Below the pieces are notes generated by a model that was not told where the DNA came from, searched no databases, and worked only from the letters and a program-made list of their open reading frames with translations. From NCBI RefSeq assembly GCF_009184635.1, contig NZ_WELI01000007.1, positions 62,001 to 126,000 of the forward strand: a DNA stretch of 64,000 nt, written 5' to 3'. Both the position numbers and the translations under genes were made by a program. This document shows, piece by piece, positions 1 to 8,720 of the stretch. The DNA comes from Rudanella paleaurantiibacter. GTDB taxonomy: Bacteria; Bacteroidota; Bacteroidia; Cytophagales; Spirosomataceae. Each line of letters begins with the position of its first letter. Positions within the stretch are counted from its first letter, which is position 1.

Positions 1-1203
1 AAAGTACGCGTTGCCTGTCCAGAGCAAATCTTTCTGCTCCGGCGTAAGGTCTTTGAAAGGTCGGTGAATGGGGAAGTCGAACCGAATACCATTGCGCAAC
101 AGGGGTTTCAGAAACTCCTCACTCATTTTCTCGCTCCGCCAGGGGGCAATGGCTCCTTCAAACACCGACAGATTTTTGTCGGGCACCACCAAATCGGGGT
201 CAATGCCCAGTACCTTCCCGAAACCGTCGCATCTGCGGCAGGCTCCGTAGGGGTTGTTGAACGTGAACAGATTCACGCTCGGCTCTTCGAACGCAATCCC
301 GTCAAGTTCGAACTTATCTGAAAATAGCTGCGACTCGCCCCGGCTCACCACATCAACGCGGCAAGTGCCGTCGCCCTCGTTGAAAGCCGTTTGTACCGAA
401 TCCGAGAATCGGTACTGCGTATCTTCGTCGGGTTGGCCATTATCATCGAGCAGTACCGTACCGCGGTCAACGAGCAGTTCGAGCGGGGCCGTGTTGGCGA
501 GCGCGTTCAGTTCGTCGGTGGGGAGTTCGAGCAGGTCTTCAATCTGCCGCACCTGTCGGTCGGGCCGGTCGGTTGTACCGTTGTCGATCACCACCCGCGT
601 GTAGCCTTTTTGCAACAGAATCCTGAGTTCGTACTCCAGCGTGCGGCCCTCATGAATGAGCAGGGGCGTGGTAATCATGACCCGCTCGGTGGGTTGGTCG
701 GGGGGGGCGGCCTGCGCAAAAATATAGTTGACCACGTCGGTCACGGTATCCCGGCGCACCGCTCGGCCCGACACGGGCGAGTAGGTAGTACCTGCCCGGG
801 CGAAGAGCAGTTTGAGGTAATCGTAAATTTCGGTGCTGGTGCCGACCGTAGAGCGGGGGTTGCGCGTCGATACTTTTTGCTCGATAGCAATGGCGGGCGA
901 CACGCCCCGGATATACTCCACTTCGGGTTTTTCCATCCGACCCAAAAACTGGCGGGCGTAGCTGCTCAAACTCTCCACGTACATGCGCTGGCCTTCGGCA
1001 AACAGGGTGTCGAACGCGAGCGATGATTTGCCGGAGCCTGAGAGGCCCGTCAGGACCACCAGTTTATTACGGGGAATGGCAACGTCAACATTTTTCAGGT
1101 TGTGTACCTTTGCTCCTTTGATAAGGATGTACTGCTTCGGATCGAGGTCGTCAATAGCGACGATTGGGCCTGTTTCCGCAAGGTTCCCGGAGGTTGTGTT
1201 CAT
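1..1203 (-). CDS. uvrA: Excinuclease ABC subunit A, N-terminal part (truncated by window edge)
   Basis: UvrA is the damage-recognition ATPase of nucleotide excision repair. It works as a dimer that loads UvrB onto lesions. Reading the minus strand from the ATG at 1203 gives a continuous frame of 401 codons to the window edge. A Walker A motif (GLSGSGKSS) lies near residues 53-61, followed by the UvrA-typical stretches [19 protein letters not shown] and [10 protein letters not shown] and by [22 protein letters not shown]. The gene continues beyond base 1, so the zinc-finger region, second ATPase module and C-terminus are not visible. It is divergent from the MgtC/SapB gene across about 150 bp. 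The family call is near certain. Confidence 0.96.
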   Translation of the reverse strand, partial: MNTTSGNLAETGPIVAIDDLDPKQYILIKGAKVHNLKNVDVAIPRNKLVVLTGLSGSGKSSLAFDTLFAEGQRMYVESLSSYARQFLGRMEKPEVEYIRGVSPAIAIEQKVSTRNPRSTVGTSTEIYDYLKLLFARAGTTYSPVSGRAVRRDTVTDVVNYIFAQAAPPDQPTERVMITTPLLIHEGRTLEYELRILLQKGYTRVVIDNGTTDRPDRQVRQIEDLLELPTDELNALANTAPLELLVDRGTVLLDDNGQPDEDTQYRFSDSVQTAFNEGDGTCRVDVVSRGESQLFSDKFELDGIAFEEPSVNLFTFNNPYGACRRCDGFGKVLGIDPDLVVPDKNLSVFEGAIAPWRSEKMSEEFLKPLLRNGIRFDFPIHRPFKDLTPEQKDLLWTGNAYF

Positions 1204-1351
1204 TCAGAAAGTTAAGCAAACCGTATCTGTAGGCTAACGGTTTTCAACGGAATTAGGTTTCTGGAAACCAATCATTCGTTGGCTTGTTAATGGGCCAGAA
1301 GATTTGGGTAGCTTGCCCGTCGATTCGTTGTTTTTTACCAACCATTCAGCC

Positions 1352-1981
1352 ATGAATTTTGTCGAGGAAGATATGTACCGATTGCTGGTGGCCCTGCTGG
1401 TGGGTGGCCTGATCGGGGTTGAGCGCGAATACCACAGCAAGGCTGCGGGGTTTCGGACCATGATTATGATTTGTGTGGGGGCGGCTTTGTTTACGCTGGC
1501 TTCGGAGCGCATCGGTGACTCCGGCGACCGGATTGCCGCCAATATTGTGAACGGGATTGGTTTCCTGGGCGCGGGAATCGTGTTTAAGGAAGACAACCGG
1601 GTGCGGGGCCTGACAACGGCCGCTACCGTTTGGGCGGTGGGGGCCCTGGGCATGTGCATCGGCGGTGGGCATTACGACATCGGGCTGTTGGGAGCTGCGG
1701 TAGTACTGGCTACGCTCTGGCTCATGGTAGGAACTTCCAACTGGATTGGCTCCAAAAACCAGCAGCGCGATTATAAAATCGTGACAACCTTTAAAAACAA
1801 AACGCTGCAACATTACGAGCGGTTGTTTGAAGAGTGCGGGCTGGTGCCACGACGCGGGCGTCAGGAGCGTATTGGTAATGAGATTATCGGACAATGGCGG
1901 GTGTCGGGCCCCGATAAAGCCCACGAAAAGTGTATCAAGCGGCTCTTAAACGATGCCGAGGTAAAGCAGTTTGTGTTCTAA
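1352..1981 (+). CDS. MgtC/SapB family membrane protein
   Basis: A 209-residue polytopic membrane protein of the MgtC/SapB family. The hallmark segments are visible: GLIGVEREYHSKAAGFRT near the N-terminus, NGIGFLGAGIVFKE in the middle, and GLTTAATVWAVGALGM after it. About four hydrophobic segments are followed by a soluble C-terminal tail of about 70 residues. In pathogens MgtC supports growth in low magnesium and modulates the F-type ATP synthase. The role in free-living Bacteroidota is not established. I chose the ATG at 1352 because the sixteen residues an upstream start would add (MGSLPVDSLFFTNHSA) do not resemble the family's N-terminus. The gene stands alone. Confidence 0.9.
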   Translation: MNFVEEDMYRLLVALLVGGLIGVEREYHSKAAGFRTMIMICVGAALFTLASERIGDSGDRIAANIVNGIGFLGAGIVFKEDNRVRGLTTAATVWAVGALGMCIGGGHYDIGLLGAAVVLATLWLMVGTSNWIGSKNQQRDYKIVTTFKNKTLQHYERLFEECGLVPRRGRQERIGNEIIGQWRVSGPDKAHEKCIKRLLNDAEVKQFVF

Positions 1982-2102
1982 AAAATTTCGGGTACCCCTT
2001 TTTCGTTCTTTCATTTAGTTTGCGGAGCCTCGGTGCTCGTGCTGCCCCCAACCGGGCTCATGGGCCGAACCTACTCCGCGAGCTGCACACTATAAACGAA
2101 CC

Positions 2103-2744
2103 ATGAGACATATTCGTCGTATTTTACTGGCTGTTGCGCTGTTGAGCAGCGGCATGGCTTTTGGGCAAATCACCGAAGACCCCGAAGACCGGGAGCGGGG
2201 TAATCAGGGGTACGAGCCCCTCCGTACGCAAACGCCCGAGGGTCGGCCGTTGCCGTTCTGGCAGCGTTTGCGCGTGGGTGGCGGCATTACCGGGTTTCGG
2301 TTTGGTAACCCGTTTAGTCTGGGGGCTGCCCCGGTGGTGGCGTATCAGGCGTCGGAGCGGCTGGTGCTGGGCATTGGCGGTAGCTACACCTACACGCGCT
2401 ACAAAGCCATTGACCGGGTTACGGGCCGCACCATTCCGTTTGAGACGTACAATCAGTTTGGGGCGCGGGGGTTTGTGATGTTTGAGGCACTGCCCTCGGT
2501 CATTCCGAACCTGTACCTGCATGGTGAGGTCGATAACAGTGCCATTCAGGTGATCGATAACATCAACGGCGGTCGGCAAACGGCAAGCGTAACGGCTCCA
2601 TTGCTGGGCCTCACGTTTTCGCAGCGTGTGGGCCGACTGGCGGGGGTGAATATCACGGCCCTGTACAATCTGAATTACAATGGTAACCGACTCAATCAGG
2701 CTATTTACGGAAGTCCGTTTGTGTTCCGTATTTCGTTCTTCTAA
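2103..2744 (+). CDS. Secreted barrel-like hypothetical protein
   Basis: A 213-residue exported protein of unknown function. A clear Sec signal peptide ends at about residue 22 (AFGQ). The mature part begins with an acidic, charged linker (EDPEDRERGNQGYEPL). It then shows alternating polar and aromatic strands ending in a final aromatic motif (VFRISFF), typical of proteins inserted in the outer membrane. About eight strands could be drawn, so a small eight-stranded barrel is plausible, but this is inference from the pattern alone. It sits between the MgtC-like gene and the O-acetylation genes and ends just before a strong hairpin terminator. Confidence 0.75.
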   Translation: MRHIRRILLAVALLSSGMAFGQITEDPEDRERGNQGYEPLRTQTPEGRPLPFWQRLRVGGGITGFRFGNPFSLGAAPVVAYQASERLVLGIGGSYTYTRYKAIDRVTGRTIPFETYNQFGARGFVMFEALPSVIPNLYLHGEVDNSAIQVIDNINGGRQTASVTAPLLGLTFSQRVGRLAGVNITALYNLNYNGNRLNQAIYGSPFVFRISFF

Positions 2745-2770
2745 ACGGGTGTGGCCATGTAGGCTTGTTC

Positions 2771-2803
2771 AACCCGGTCGCTGTAGTGGCCGGGTTGTTT
2801 TTT
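2771..2803 (+). terminator. Rho-independent terminator after the barrel-like gene
   Basis: A 7-bp GC-rich stem (AACCCGG at 2771-2777 and CCGGGTT at 2790-2796) is followed by a T-rich run (GTTTTTT). It lies 26 bases after the stop codon at 2744. Confidence 0.8.
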
Positions 2804-2812
2804 GTGGGGCCG

Positions 2813-2965
2813 GGTCACCACCCCCAGGCCCCCTCCTGAATTCATGAGGGGGTGTTGAAAACGTTTGCCCTGACTAATCAAGGGGGCTTGTAACGTCTGC
2901 TAATTCAGACCTTTTCGAGGGAGAGCGGAGGGTAGCACCAAAGGGCACTCTGCCCCCTTCGCTAA
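2813..2965. repeat. GC-rich palindromic intergenic segment, possible degenerate repeat copy
   Basis: This non-coding stretch holds a near-perfect hairpin (CCCCCTC at 2829-2835 and GAGGGGG at 2846-2852). It also holds a second inverted pair, an AAGGGGGC near 2879 and a GCCCCCTT near 2952. The wording around CCCCCTCCTGAA and TTGACTAA/CTGACTAA resembles the better preserved palindromic element at 21604-21781. I read it as a decayed member of the same family, which is inference. Confidence 0.4.
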
Positions 2966-2994
2966 GAGATACGTGGGCTTTGTTGGCGGATTGT

Positions 2995-3002
2995 TAATTT
3001 TG
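2995..3002 (+). promoter_or_regulatory. Candidate Bacteroidota -7 box for the O-acetylation genes
   Basis: TAATTTTG matches the Bacteroidota sigma-ABfr -7 consensus TAnnTTTG and lies 23 bases before the ATG at 3026. A TTTG at 2979-2982 is closer than the usual -33 spacing, so the upstream half is weak. Confidence 0.4.
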
Positions 3003-3025
3003 GTCCCGAAACGTAGTCCTTTCCC

Positions 3026-4447
3026 ATGCTCTTTAGCTCGGCCATATTCCTTTTTCTGTACCTGCCCACCTTTCTGTTTATCTACTACCTGCTGCCCACA
3101 CGCTTTAAAAACGCGTTTTTGTTTGCGGCCAGTTTGGTATTTTACGCCTGGGGAGAAGGTATCGTTGTGTTGATTCTGCTCTTGTCGGCGGGTATCAATT
3201 TCATAGCCGGGCGGCTGATTGAGCAGGGCAAACGAACGGCCGGTTTGTGGCTTTCGTTGGTGGGGAGCCTGTCGTTGCTGTTTTATTACAAGTACAGCAA
3301 CTTCGCTGTAGAATCGGTGCGGGGCTTTGCCGAGGCCCTGAGTCTGCCCGGAGCCGACAACATCGAACTGGCGGCTATTGCCCTGCCCATTGGCATTAGT
3401 TTTTACACGTTTCAGGGTATCTCATACACGCTCGACATTTACTGGGGGCGTATCCGGGCCAACAAGAGCTTTATCAATTACGGCACCTACGTCGCCATGT
3501 TTCCGCATCAGATAGCCGGGCCTATTGTGCGTTACGCCGACATTGCCCCCGAACTGGAAGAACGGCACGTGACCATCGAAAAGTTTGGTGTTGGGGCCGA
3601 GCGGTTTATCATCGGTATGGCCAAGAAAATTCTTCTGGCCAACACGTTTGCCAGCCTCGCCGACCAGATTTTTAACGCGCAACTGTCTGACATCAGCACG
3701 GCTACGGCCTGGCTGGGTATTGTGGCGTACACCTTCCAGATTTACTTCGACTTTTCGGGCTACTCCGATATGGCTATCGGTCTGGGTAAAATGGTGGGGT
3801 TCGATTTCAAAGAAAACTTCAACTATCCGTACATCGCCCGGTCTATTCAGGATTTCTGGCGTCGGTGGCACATTTCGCTGTCGAGCTGGTTCCGCGATTA
3901 TGTGTATATCCCGTTGGGAGGCAACCGGGGCGGGGAGTTTAAAACCTATCGCAACCTCCTGATTGTGTTTTTTGTGACGGGCCTGTGGCACGGGGCGAGT
4001 CTCAATTTCATTGTCTGGGGCCTCTACCACGGTGTATTTCTGTTGATTGAACGCGCCGGACTGGGTAAGCGGCTTGAGCGTGCCCCGGCCGCAGTGGGGC
4101 ATGTGTACACCCTGCTGGTGGTACTGGTAGGCTGGGTATTTTTCCGGGCGGTCGATCTGAGCAGCGCGCTGGCGTATCTGAGCAAGATGGCTGGCCTGAG
4201 CGCAAGCCCGGCCGATGTGGCTTATCCGCTTTCGTTTTTCATCAATACTGAAGTGCTGGTATCGCTGGGCCTCGCTGTGGTGCTGGCTACACCTGTGTAC
4301 CACCGGTTTCAGCGGTTCTGGCAGAGCTTGCCCGCCGTGGCCGTTCGGGAGGTGGTGTACTCGATGGGGTTGTTTGGCCTGTTTATCGCTGCGGTCATGT
4401 ACTTAGCCGCCGACACGTACAACCCGTTTATTTATTTCCGGTTCTGA
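3026..4447 (+). CDS. MBOAT family O-acyltransferase (AlgI-like)
   Basis: A 473-residue polytopic inner-membrane acyltransferase of the MBOAT family. It probably moves acetyl groups across the membrane for O-acetylation of an exported polysaccharide. Family signatures are clear: FPHQIAGPIVRYADI near residue 160, FWRRWHISLSSWFRDYVYIP near residue 275, and the active-site region TGLWHGASLNFIVWGLYHG with the conserved histidine at about residue 322. The length fits AlgI/PatA/DltB-type proteins. It lies 68 bases upstream of an AlgJ/AlgX-like partner on the same strand, the usual two-protein acetylation arrangement. The polysaccharide is not encoded in the window, so the substrate is unknown. Confidence 0.93.
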   Translation: MLFSSAIFLFLYLPTFLFIYYLLPTRFKNAFLFAASLVFYAWGEGIVVLILLLSAGINFIAGRLIEQGKRTAGLWLSLVGSLSLLFYYKYSNFAVESVRGFAEALSLPGADNIELAAIALPIGISFYTFQGISYTLDIYWGRIRANKSFINYGTYVAMFPHQIAGPIVRYADIAPELEERHVTIEKFGVGAERFIIGMAKKILLANTFASLADQIFNAQLSDISTATAWLGIVAYTFQIYFDFSGYSDMAIGLGKMVGFDFKENFNYPYIARSIQDFWRRWHISLSSWFRDYVYIPLGGNRGGEFKTYRNLLIVFFVTGLWHGASLNFIVWGLYHGVFLLIERAGLGKRLERAPAAVGHVYTLLVVLVGWVFFRAVDLSSALAYLSKMAGLSASPADVAYPLSFFINTEVLVSLGLAVVLATPVYHRFQRFWQSLPAVAVREVVYSMGLFGLFIAAVMYLAADTYNPFIYFRF

Positions 4448-4515
4448 GTTGGCAACCGGCCGTTAAGCCATCCATACCTCTGTTTTTCGCCGTCTGACAA
4501 ACCCGGCTTTACGCT

Positions 4516-5637
4516 ATGAACAACCCCCGATTCCGCATACTCGCTTTTGGCTTTGGACTGCTGTTGCTGCTGCCTACGCTCGATCAGCTGCTGGGCTTGT
4601 CGGCCCGGTTCGAGAGTACCGAAAACCGCCGGGCTGGTGGGATGCCGGCTTTCCATTTTCCGCACATCAACAGCTTTGTGCGGCAGTTCGATCAGTATTA
4701 CAAAGAGAATTTCGGGTGGCGCAACGCCTTGTTTTATGCCTACAGCCGCTGGCAGTATTGGGGCTTGGGCGGGTCGCCCCTGCCCGAAAAAGTAGTGGTG
4801 GGCAAAGAGGGCTGGTTTTTTCTGGGCGATGGCTACAACAATGTGGTGAAGCAACACCGGGGTCTTATGCCGCTCTCGGCCGATTCGGCCCGGCTTATCA
4901 GTACGCATCTGCTCCGGCGACAGGCCGAACTGGCCGCGCAGGGTATCCGGCTGTACGTACTCATTGCACCCGATTCGCACAGTATCTATCCCGAATTTCT
5001 GCCCGACCGCGTTGCGTACAAGGCACCCTCGCGGCTCGATGTACTCCGCCAAACTATTGAGAAACAGGGACAGGTGCCGTTTATTGATTTGCGCGACACC
5101 CTGCTGGCGGCCAAAAAGCGGGATGTGGTGTATTACCAGACCGATACCCATTGGAACGATTACGGCACGCTGGTGGGCTCGGCCCGGTTGCTGAACCGGA
5201 TTGCGCCTGATTTTCCAGCGATGTTGCCCGTGCGTCCGGCCGATTACCAAATCACCCGAATGCGCGGGGGCAGCGGAGATTTGGTTCGGATGATGGCCCT
5301 GCAGGACGACATCCGCGATCCGGTGTTTTACGAGATCAAAACAGCCCCGGCCATTACGGCCCGCCAAACGGCCGAGGTGCCTAATACCGAAACTGGCCCC
5401 CGCGCTACGGGGTTTCCGAGCACCCGCTTTGTGGGCCCGAATCCCCGTGCGCCGAAGCTCCTGTTTATTGGTGACTCGTTCAGTCACAGCATGATGCCCC
5501 TGCTGGCGGGGTACTTCCGGGAGTCGTATTTTGCCCGTAGCAGTTACCTCAGCCCGGCCGTGGTGCAGCAGGAAAAACCCGACGTAGTGGTGTTTCAGAT
5601 TGTGGAGCGCAATTTGGGCTGGCTGGCCGAAATCTGA
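4516..5637 (+). CDS. AlgJ/AlgX-like SGNH-type O-acetyltransferase
   Basis: A 373-residue protein with an N-terminal membrane anchor (hydrophobic residues about 8-21) and a periplasmic SGNH-hydrolase-like domain of the AlgJ/AlgX (DHHW) type. The expected catalytic elements are visible: Asp210 and His212 in QTDTHWNDYG, and the nucleophile Ser321 in FIGDSFSHS. The expected role is to take the acetyl group delivered by the preceding MBOAT protein and place it on the polysaccharide. The last 43 bases overlap the 3' end of the convergent GMC oxidoreductase gene, so the two messages are complementary at their ends. Confidence 0.9.
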   Translation: MNNPRFRILAFGFGLLLLLPTLDQLLGLSARFESTENRRAGGMPAFHFPHINSFVRQFDQYYKENFGWRNALFYAYSRWQYWGLGGSPLPEKVVVGKEGWFFLGDGYNNVVKQHRGLMPLSADSARLISTHLLRRQAELAAQGIRLYVLIAPDSHSIYPEFLPDRVAYKAPSRLDVLRQTIEKQGQVPFIDLRDTLLAAKKRDVVYYQTDTHWNDYGTLVGSARLLNRIAPDFPAMLPVRPADYQITRMRGGSGDLVRMMALQDDIRDPVFYEIKTAPAITARQTAEVPNTETGPRATGFPSTRFVGPNPRAPKLLFIGDSFSHSMMPLLAGYFRESYFARSSYLSPAVVQQEKPDVVVFQIVERNLGWLAEI

Positions 5638-7253
5638 GCCGTTTGCCCCAGCACCAGGTCGGCCCCTTTTTCGCCAATCATGATGGCGGCCGCATTGGTA
5701 TTGCCCGACACCACCTGAGGCATCACCGACGCATCAATCACGCGTAAGCCTTCTACGCCCTGCACCCGCAGTTGAGGGTCGACCACGGCCATGTCGTCAA
5801 TGCCCATTTTGCAAGTGCCGACCGGGTGATACACGGTTTCGAGCTGGTTCAGAATATGATGCCAAAGCCCCTCGTCGGAGCGGTTGGGGGGCGTCTGAAT
5901 CCGCTGGCGGAACGGCCCGAACGCATCAGCCTCCATAATTTCCAACGACCGCCGGATACCGCCCATCAGAAGAGCCCGGTCGTTTTCGGCGGTCAGAAAA
6001 TTAGGCTGAATCACGGGAGCGTCGGCTATGTTGGCCGAGCGCAGACCCACGTACCCACGGCTTTCGGGGCGGAGCAGCGTGGGCAGAATCGTGTAGCCAT
6101 CGGTATGCGGGAACGTGTTCTGGTCGTACAAATCCACGTTGTATTGGTCGCCGAGGTGAATGGGGGCAAAGTGCAGTTGCAGGTCCACCCGGCCCGTGGG
6201 GTCGAGCTGGTTGGTAAAGGCGTAGGCTTCGAGCGGACTGGTGCTCAACGGTCCTTTACGGCCCATAAAATACCGCGTGAGGGCAAGCACCTGCCGCATA
6301 GGAGCCAAGTGAAAATTGCTCGTGCTACCGCGTTGCGACGAGAGCGCACTGACGGCCGTGAACAAGTGGTCCTGGAGGTTCTGACCCACGCCCGGCAGCT
6401 CGTGTTTGGGGTCGATACCGTGCCGTTTTAGCTCATCTTTAGGCCCAATCCCCGATAGCATGAGTAGTTGGGGTGATTGAAACGCCCCTGCCGACAGAAT
6501 CACCTCGCGCCGGGCGGTGGCCGTCTGCGTGGTGCTTTTGCCGGTGATAAACTCGACCCCCGTGGCCCGGCCCTGTTGCAGAATAACCCGCTGAGTGAGG
6601 GCGTGGGTAATGACCTTCAGATTGGGTCGGTTCAGTACCGGTTTCAGAAACGCACTCGCGGTGCTGTGCCGCTTGCCGTCTTTGATGGTAAACTGAAAGA
6701 AGCCAGCCCCGGCCTGATTGGCTCCGTTGTAATCGGGGTTGGGCGCAATGCCTGCCTGTTCGCAGGCCTGTACAAACGCGGGGGCTACCGGCGTCCGAAA
6801 GGTCTGGGCAAACGTAACGTTCAGCGGGCCACCGGTGCCGTGATAGCCCGCGTCGAGCTGCCCGGCCTGTTCGTTGTGCTCCGACCGTATAAAGTAGGGG
6901 AGCACCTCGTCGAAACTCCAGCCAGTATTGCCCAGCCGGGCCCAGTCGTTGTAATCTTCGCGGTTGCCCCGTACGTAGGCCATAGCGTTGGTACTGCTGC
7001 TCCCGCCCAGGGTTTTACCCCGTGGGAGGTAAATTCGTCGTCCGTCGAGGGCTTGCTGCGGTTCGGTCCAGAACCCCCAATCGACTGCCGAACGGTGGAG
7101 TTTGCCGTAAGCGGCCGGAATCTGAATTTCGAATTTTGAGTCGGGACCGCCTGCTTCGAGCAGCAGCACCGAAACGGACGGGTCGGCCGAAAGTCGGTTG
7201 GCCAACACACAGCCCGCCGAACCGGCACCCACAATGATGAAATCGTAGTTCAT
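5595..7253 (-). CDS. GMC family FAD-dependent oxidoreductase (choline dehydrogenase-like)
   Basis: A 552-residue flavoprotein of the glucose-methanol-choline family. The FAD-binding GAGSAGCVLANRLS motif starts at about residue 9, followed by LLLEAGG. GMC signature 1 is GKTLGGSSSTNAMAYVRG and signature 2 is GAFQSPQLLMLSGIGP. The catalytic region has YHPVGTCKMG with the conserved His, and VVSGNTNAAAIMIGEKGA with the second catalytic His/Asn position occupied by Asn. It oxidises an alcohol, but the substrate cannot be read from the sequence. Choline-type and polyethylene-glycol-type dehydrogenases are the closest families by motif. There is no signal peptide. Its 3' end overlaps the convergent AlgJ-like gene. 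Confidence 0.93.
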   Translation of the reverse strand: MNYDFIIVGAGSAGCVLANRLSADPSVSVLLLEAGGPDSKFEIQIPAAYGKLHRSAVDWGFWTEPQQALDGRRIYLPRGKTLGGSSSTNAMAYVRGNREDYNDWARLGNTGWSFDEVLPYFIRSEHNEQAGQLDAGYHGTGGPLNVTFAQTFRTPVAPAFVQACEQAGIAPNPDYNGANQAGAGFFQFTIKDGKRHSTASAFLKPVLNRPNLKVITHALTQRVILQQGRATGVEFITGKSTTQTATARREVILSAGAFQSPQLLMLSGIGPKDELKRHGIDPKHELPGVGQNLQDHLFTAVSALSSQRGSTSNFHLAPMRQVLALTRYFMGRKGPLSTSPLEAYAFTNQLDPTGRVDLQLHFAPIHLGDQYNVDLYDQNTFPHTDGYTILPTLLRPESRGYVGLRSANIADAPVIQPNFLTAENDRALLMGGIRRSLEIMEADAFGPFRQRIQTPPNRSDEGLWHHILNQLETVYHPVGTCKMGIDDMAVVDPQLRVQGVEGLRVIDASVMPQVVSGNTNAAAIMIGEKGADLVLGQTAQISASQPKLRSTI

Positions 7254-7424
7254 GACTCGTTGAAAAGACGATAGGAATGTTGAAGGTACAATTATTTCAT
7301 GGTATCGGACTATGAAAGCCGGGTGTGACTCTTTTTTCTGGAATAGGGATTGCGTAACCCATCACCGCAACCGCCGAAAATATGCCGTACTTTCGCGGCT
7401 GGTTTACCAACCTACCCCCAATTC

Positions 7425-8036
7425 ATGACTATTTGGTACCTGACCGACCTGATTGGTACAAGCGTATTCGCGATTTCCGGCGCTTTATCGGCCCTGCAAA
7501 AGAAAATGTACCACGACCTGTTCAGTATATTTTTTGTCGGTTTCGTGACGGCCATCGGGGGTGGTACCCTCCGCGACATCATCATGGGCGCCCACCCGAT
7601 TGCCTGGATTCGCGACCCGAACTACCTGGTTGTCATTATTGCCAGCGTGCTTATTGCCGTTTTGTGCCGTACCTGGTGGCTGGGGATGCTCCGGCGGCCT
7701 TTGCTGATTTTTGACACCCTCGGCATCGGTATCTACACGATTCTGGGCATGCAGAAAGCCCTGGCCCACGGGGTAAACGAGTGGGCGGCTATTTTGCTCG
7801 GTCTCATTTCGGCCCTGTTTGGCGGAGTGATCCGCGACACCCTTGTCAACGACTTGCCCCTTATTTTCGACCGGCAACTGTACGCAACGCCCTGTCTGGC
7901 GGGGGCTATTCTGTATTTGGCTGGCCTCGCGCTCGGCCTCGACACCAACCTGAACTTCGTTCTCTCGGCGGGTACTATCACCTTGTTTCGGTTAGTGGCT
8001 ATCCGGAAGGGCTGGTCTTTGCCCCGCGTTGAGTAG
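7425..8036 (+). CDS. TRIC-type (YadS/UPF0126) membrane channel
   Basis: A 203-residue protein with about seven hydrophobic segments and two internally homologous halves. Each half carries the glycine-rich motif of the prokaryotic trimeric intracellular cation channel family: GFVTAIGGGTLRDIIMG and GLISALFGGVIRDTLVND. Characterised bacterial TRIC proteins are trimeric cation channels; the role in the cell is unclear. I chose the ATG at 7425 because the 25 residues added by an upstream start are proline-rich and do not fit the family. The gene stands alone, between the divergent GMC gene and the convergent Lrp-type gene. Confidence 0.9.
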   Translation: MTIWYLTDLIGTSVFAISGALSALQKKMYHDLFSIFFVGFVTAIGGGTLRDIIMGAHPIAWIRDPNYLVVIIASVLIAVLCRTWWLGMLRRPLLIFDTLGIGIYTILGMQKALAHGVNEWAAILLGLISALFGGVIRDTLVNDLPLIFDRQLYATPCLAGAILYLAGLALGLDTNLNFVLSAGTITLFRLVAIRKGWSLPRVE

Positions 8037-8044
8037 CTCTTCCG

Positions 8045-8509
8045 CTACGGAATATGATACCCTAAGTTGTGCTTGATTTCTTTAAGCACAAACGTGCTGT
8101 TGAGTACGCCGATGTTCTCGATCTGGGAGAGCTTGTACTTCACAAAATCGTGGTACTCGGCCAGGCTGGCTACGTGAATCTTGAGCATAAAATCCACCTG
8201 CCCGGCCATGTGGTAGCATTCCTGCACTTCTTCCAGTTTCTGGACCTCTTCCTCAAACTTGTCGATAAACGCTTTGTCGTGGTAGCGCATAGATACCTGA
8301 CAGAACGTGGTGATGGGCTGACCGAGCAGACTTTTGTCGAGCACGGCAATGTACTGCTTGATGTAGCCGAGGGTTTCGAGCCGTTTGATGCGCTCATAAA
8401 CCGGCGACAGTGTGAGGCCCAGATGCGACGCCAGCTCCTTGGTGGTGAGCTTGGCGTCCTGCTGCAACAGGCGCAGGAGTTTCTTGTCGGTATCGTCTAA
8501 GGTTTCCAT
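8045..8509 (-). CDS. Lrp/AsnC family transcriptional regulator
   Basis: A 154-residue Lrp/AsnC regulator. An N-terminal winged helix-turn-helix (LLRLLQQDAKLTTKELASHLGL and SPVYERIKRLETLGYI) is followed by a RAM-type ligand domain (residues about 70-150). It ends with the family-like VLKEIKHNLGYHIP. Such proteins sense amino acids and regulate metabolic genes. It is transcribed divergently from the threonine dehydrogenase-kbl pair. In E. coli, Lrp represses tdh-kbl and leucine relieves this, so the neighbouring operon is the obvious candidate target here. That link is inference from position plus known biology. Confidence 0.92.
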   Translation of the reverse strand: METLDDTDKKLLRLLQQDAKLTTKELASHLGLTLSPVYERIKRLETLGYIKQYIAVLDKSLLGQPITTFCQVSMRYHDKAFIDKFEEEVQKLEEVQECYHMAGQVDFMLKIHVASLAEYHDFVKYKLSQIENIGVLNSTFVLKEIKHNLGYHIP

Positions 8510-8635
8510 GCCGAAAAATTTTCTATAGGTGGCTTAAAAACAGAGTGGGTTGTCGAAAGGCTTACGGCTTAAAACTGATATGGCCATAAAATTCACGGAT
8601 TTATTCAGAAACGCACTACTTATTCCCTGTAAAAA

Positions 8636-8643
8636 TAACTTTG
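8636..8643 (+). promoter_or_regulatory. Candidate -7 box for the threonine catabolic operon
   Basis: TAACTTTG matches TAnnTTTG and lies 77 bases before the ATG at 8721, in the space between the divergent Lrp-type gene and the operon. No convincing -33 TTTG is visible at the expected spacing, so an activator or other factor may be needed. Confidence 0.4.
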
Positions 8644-8720
8644 CTCCGTAAATAGACGCTGTTGTCGAATTGCGTTTTCATCAACGAAACTTACTTCATC
8701 ACACCCTTACTTAACGTCTT

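Noticed and set aside
4432-5487. Minus-strand frame of 351 codons opposite the AlgJ-like gene
   Set aside because: The AlgJ-like protein has the full catalytic motif set; the antisense frame shows none.
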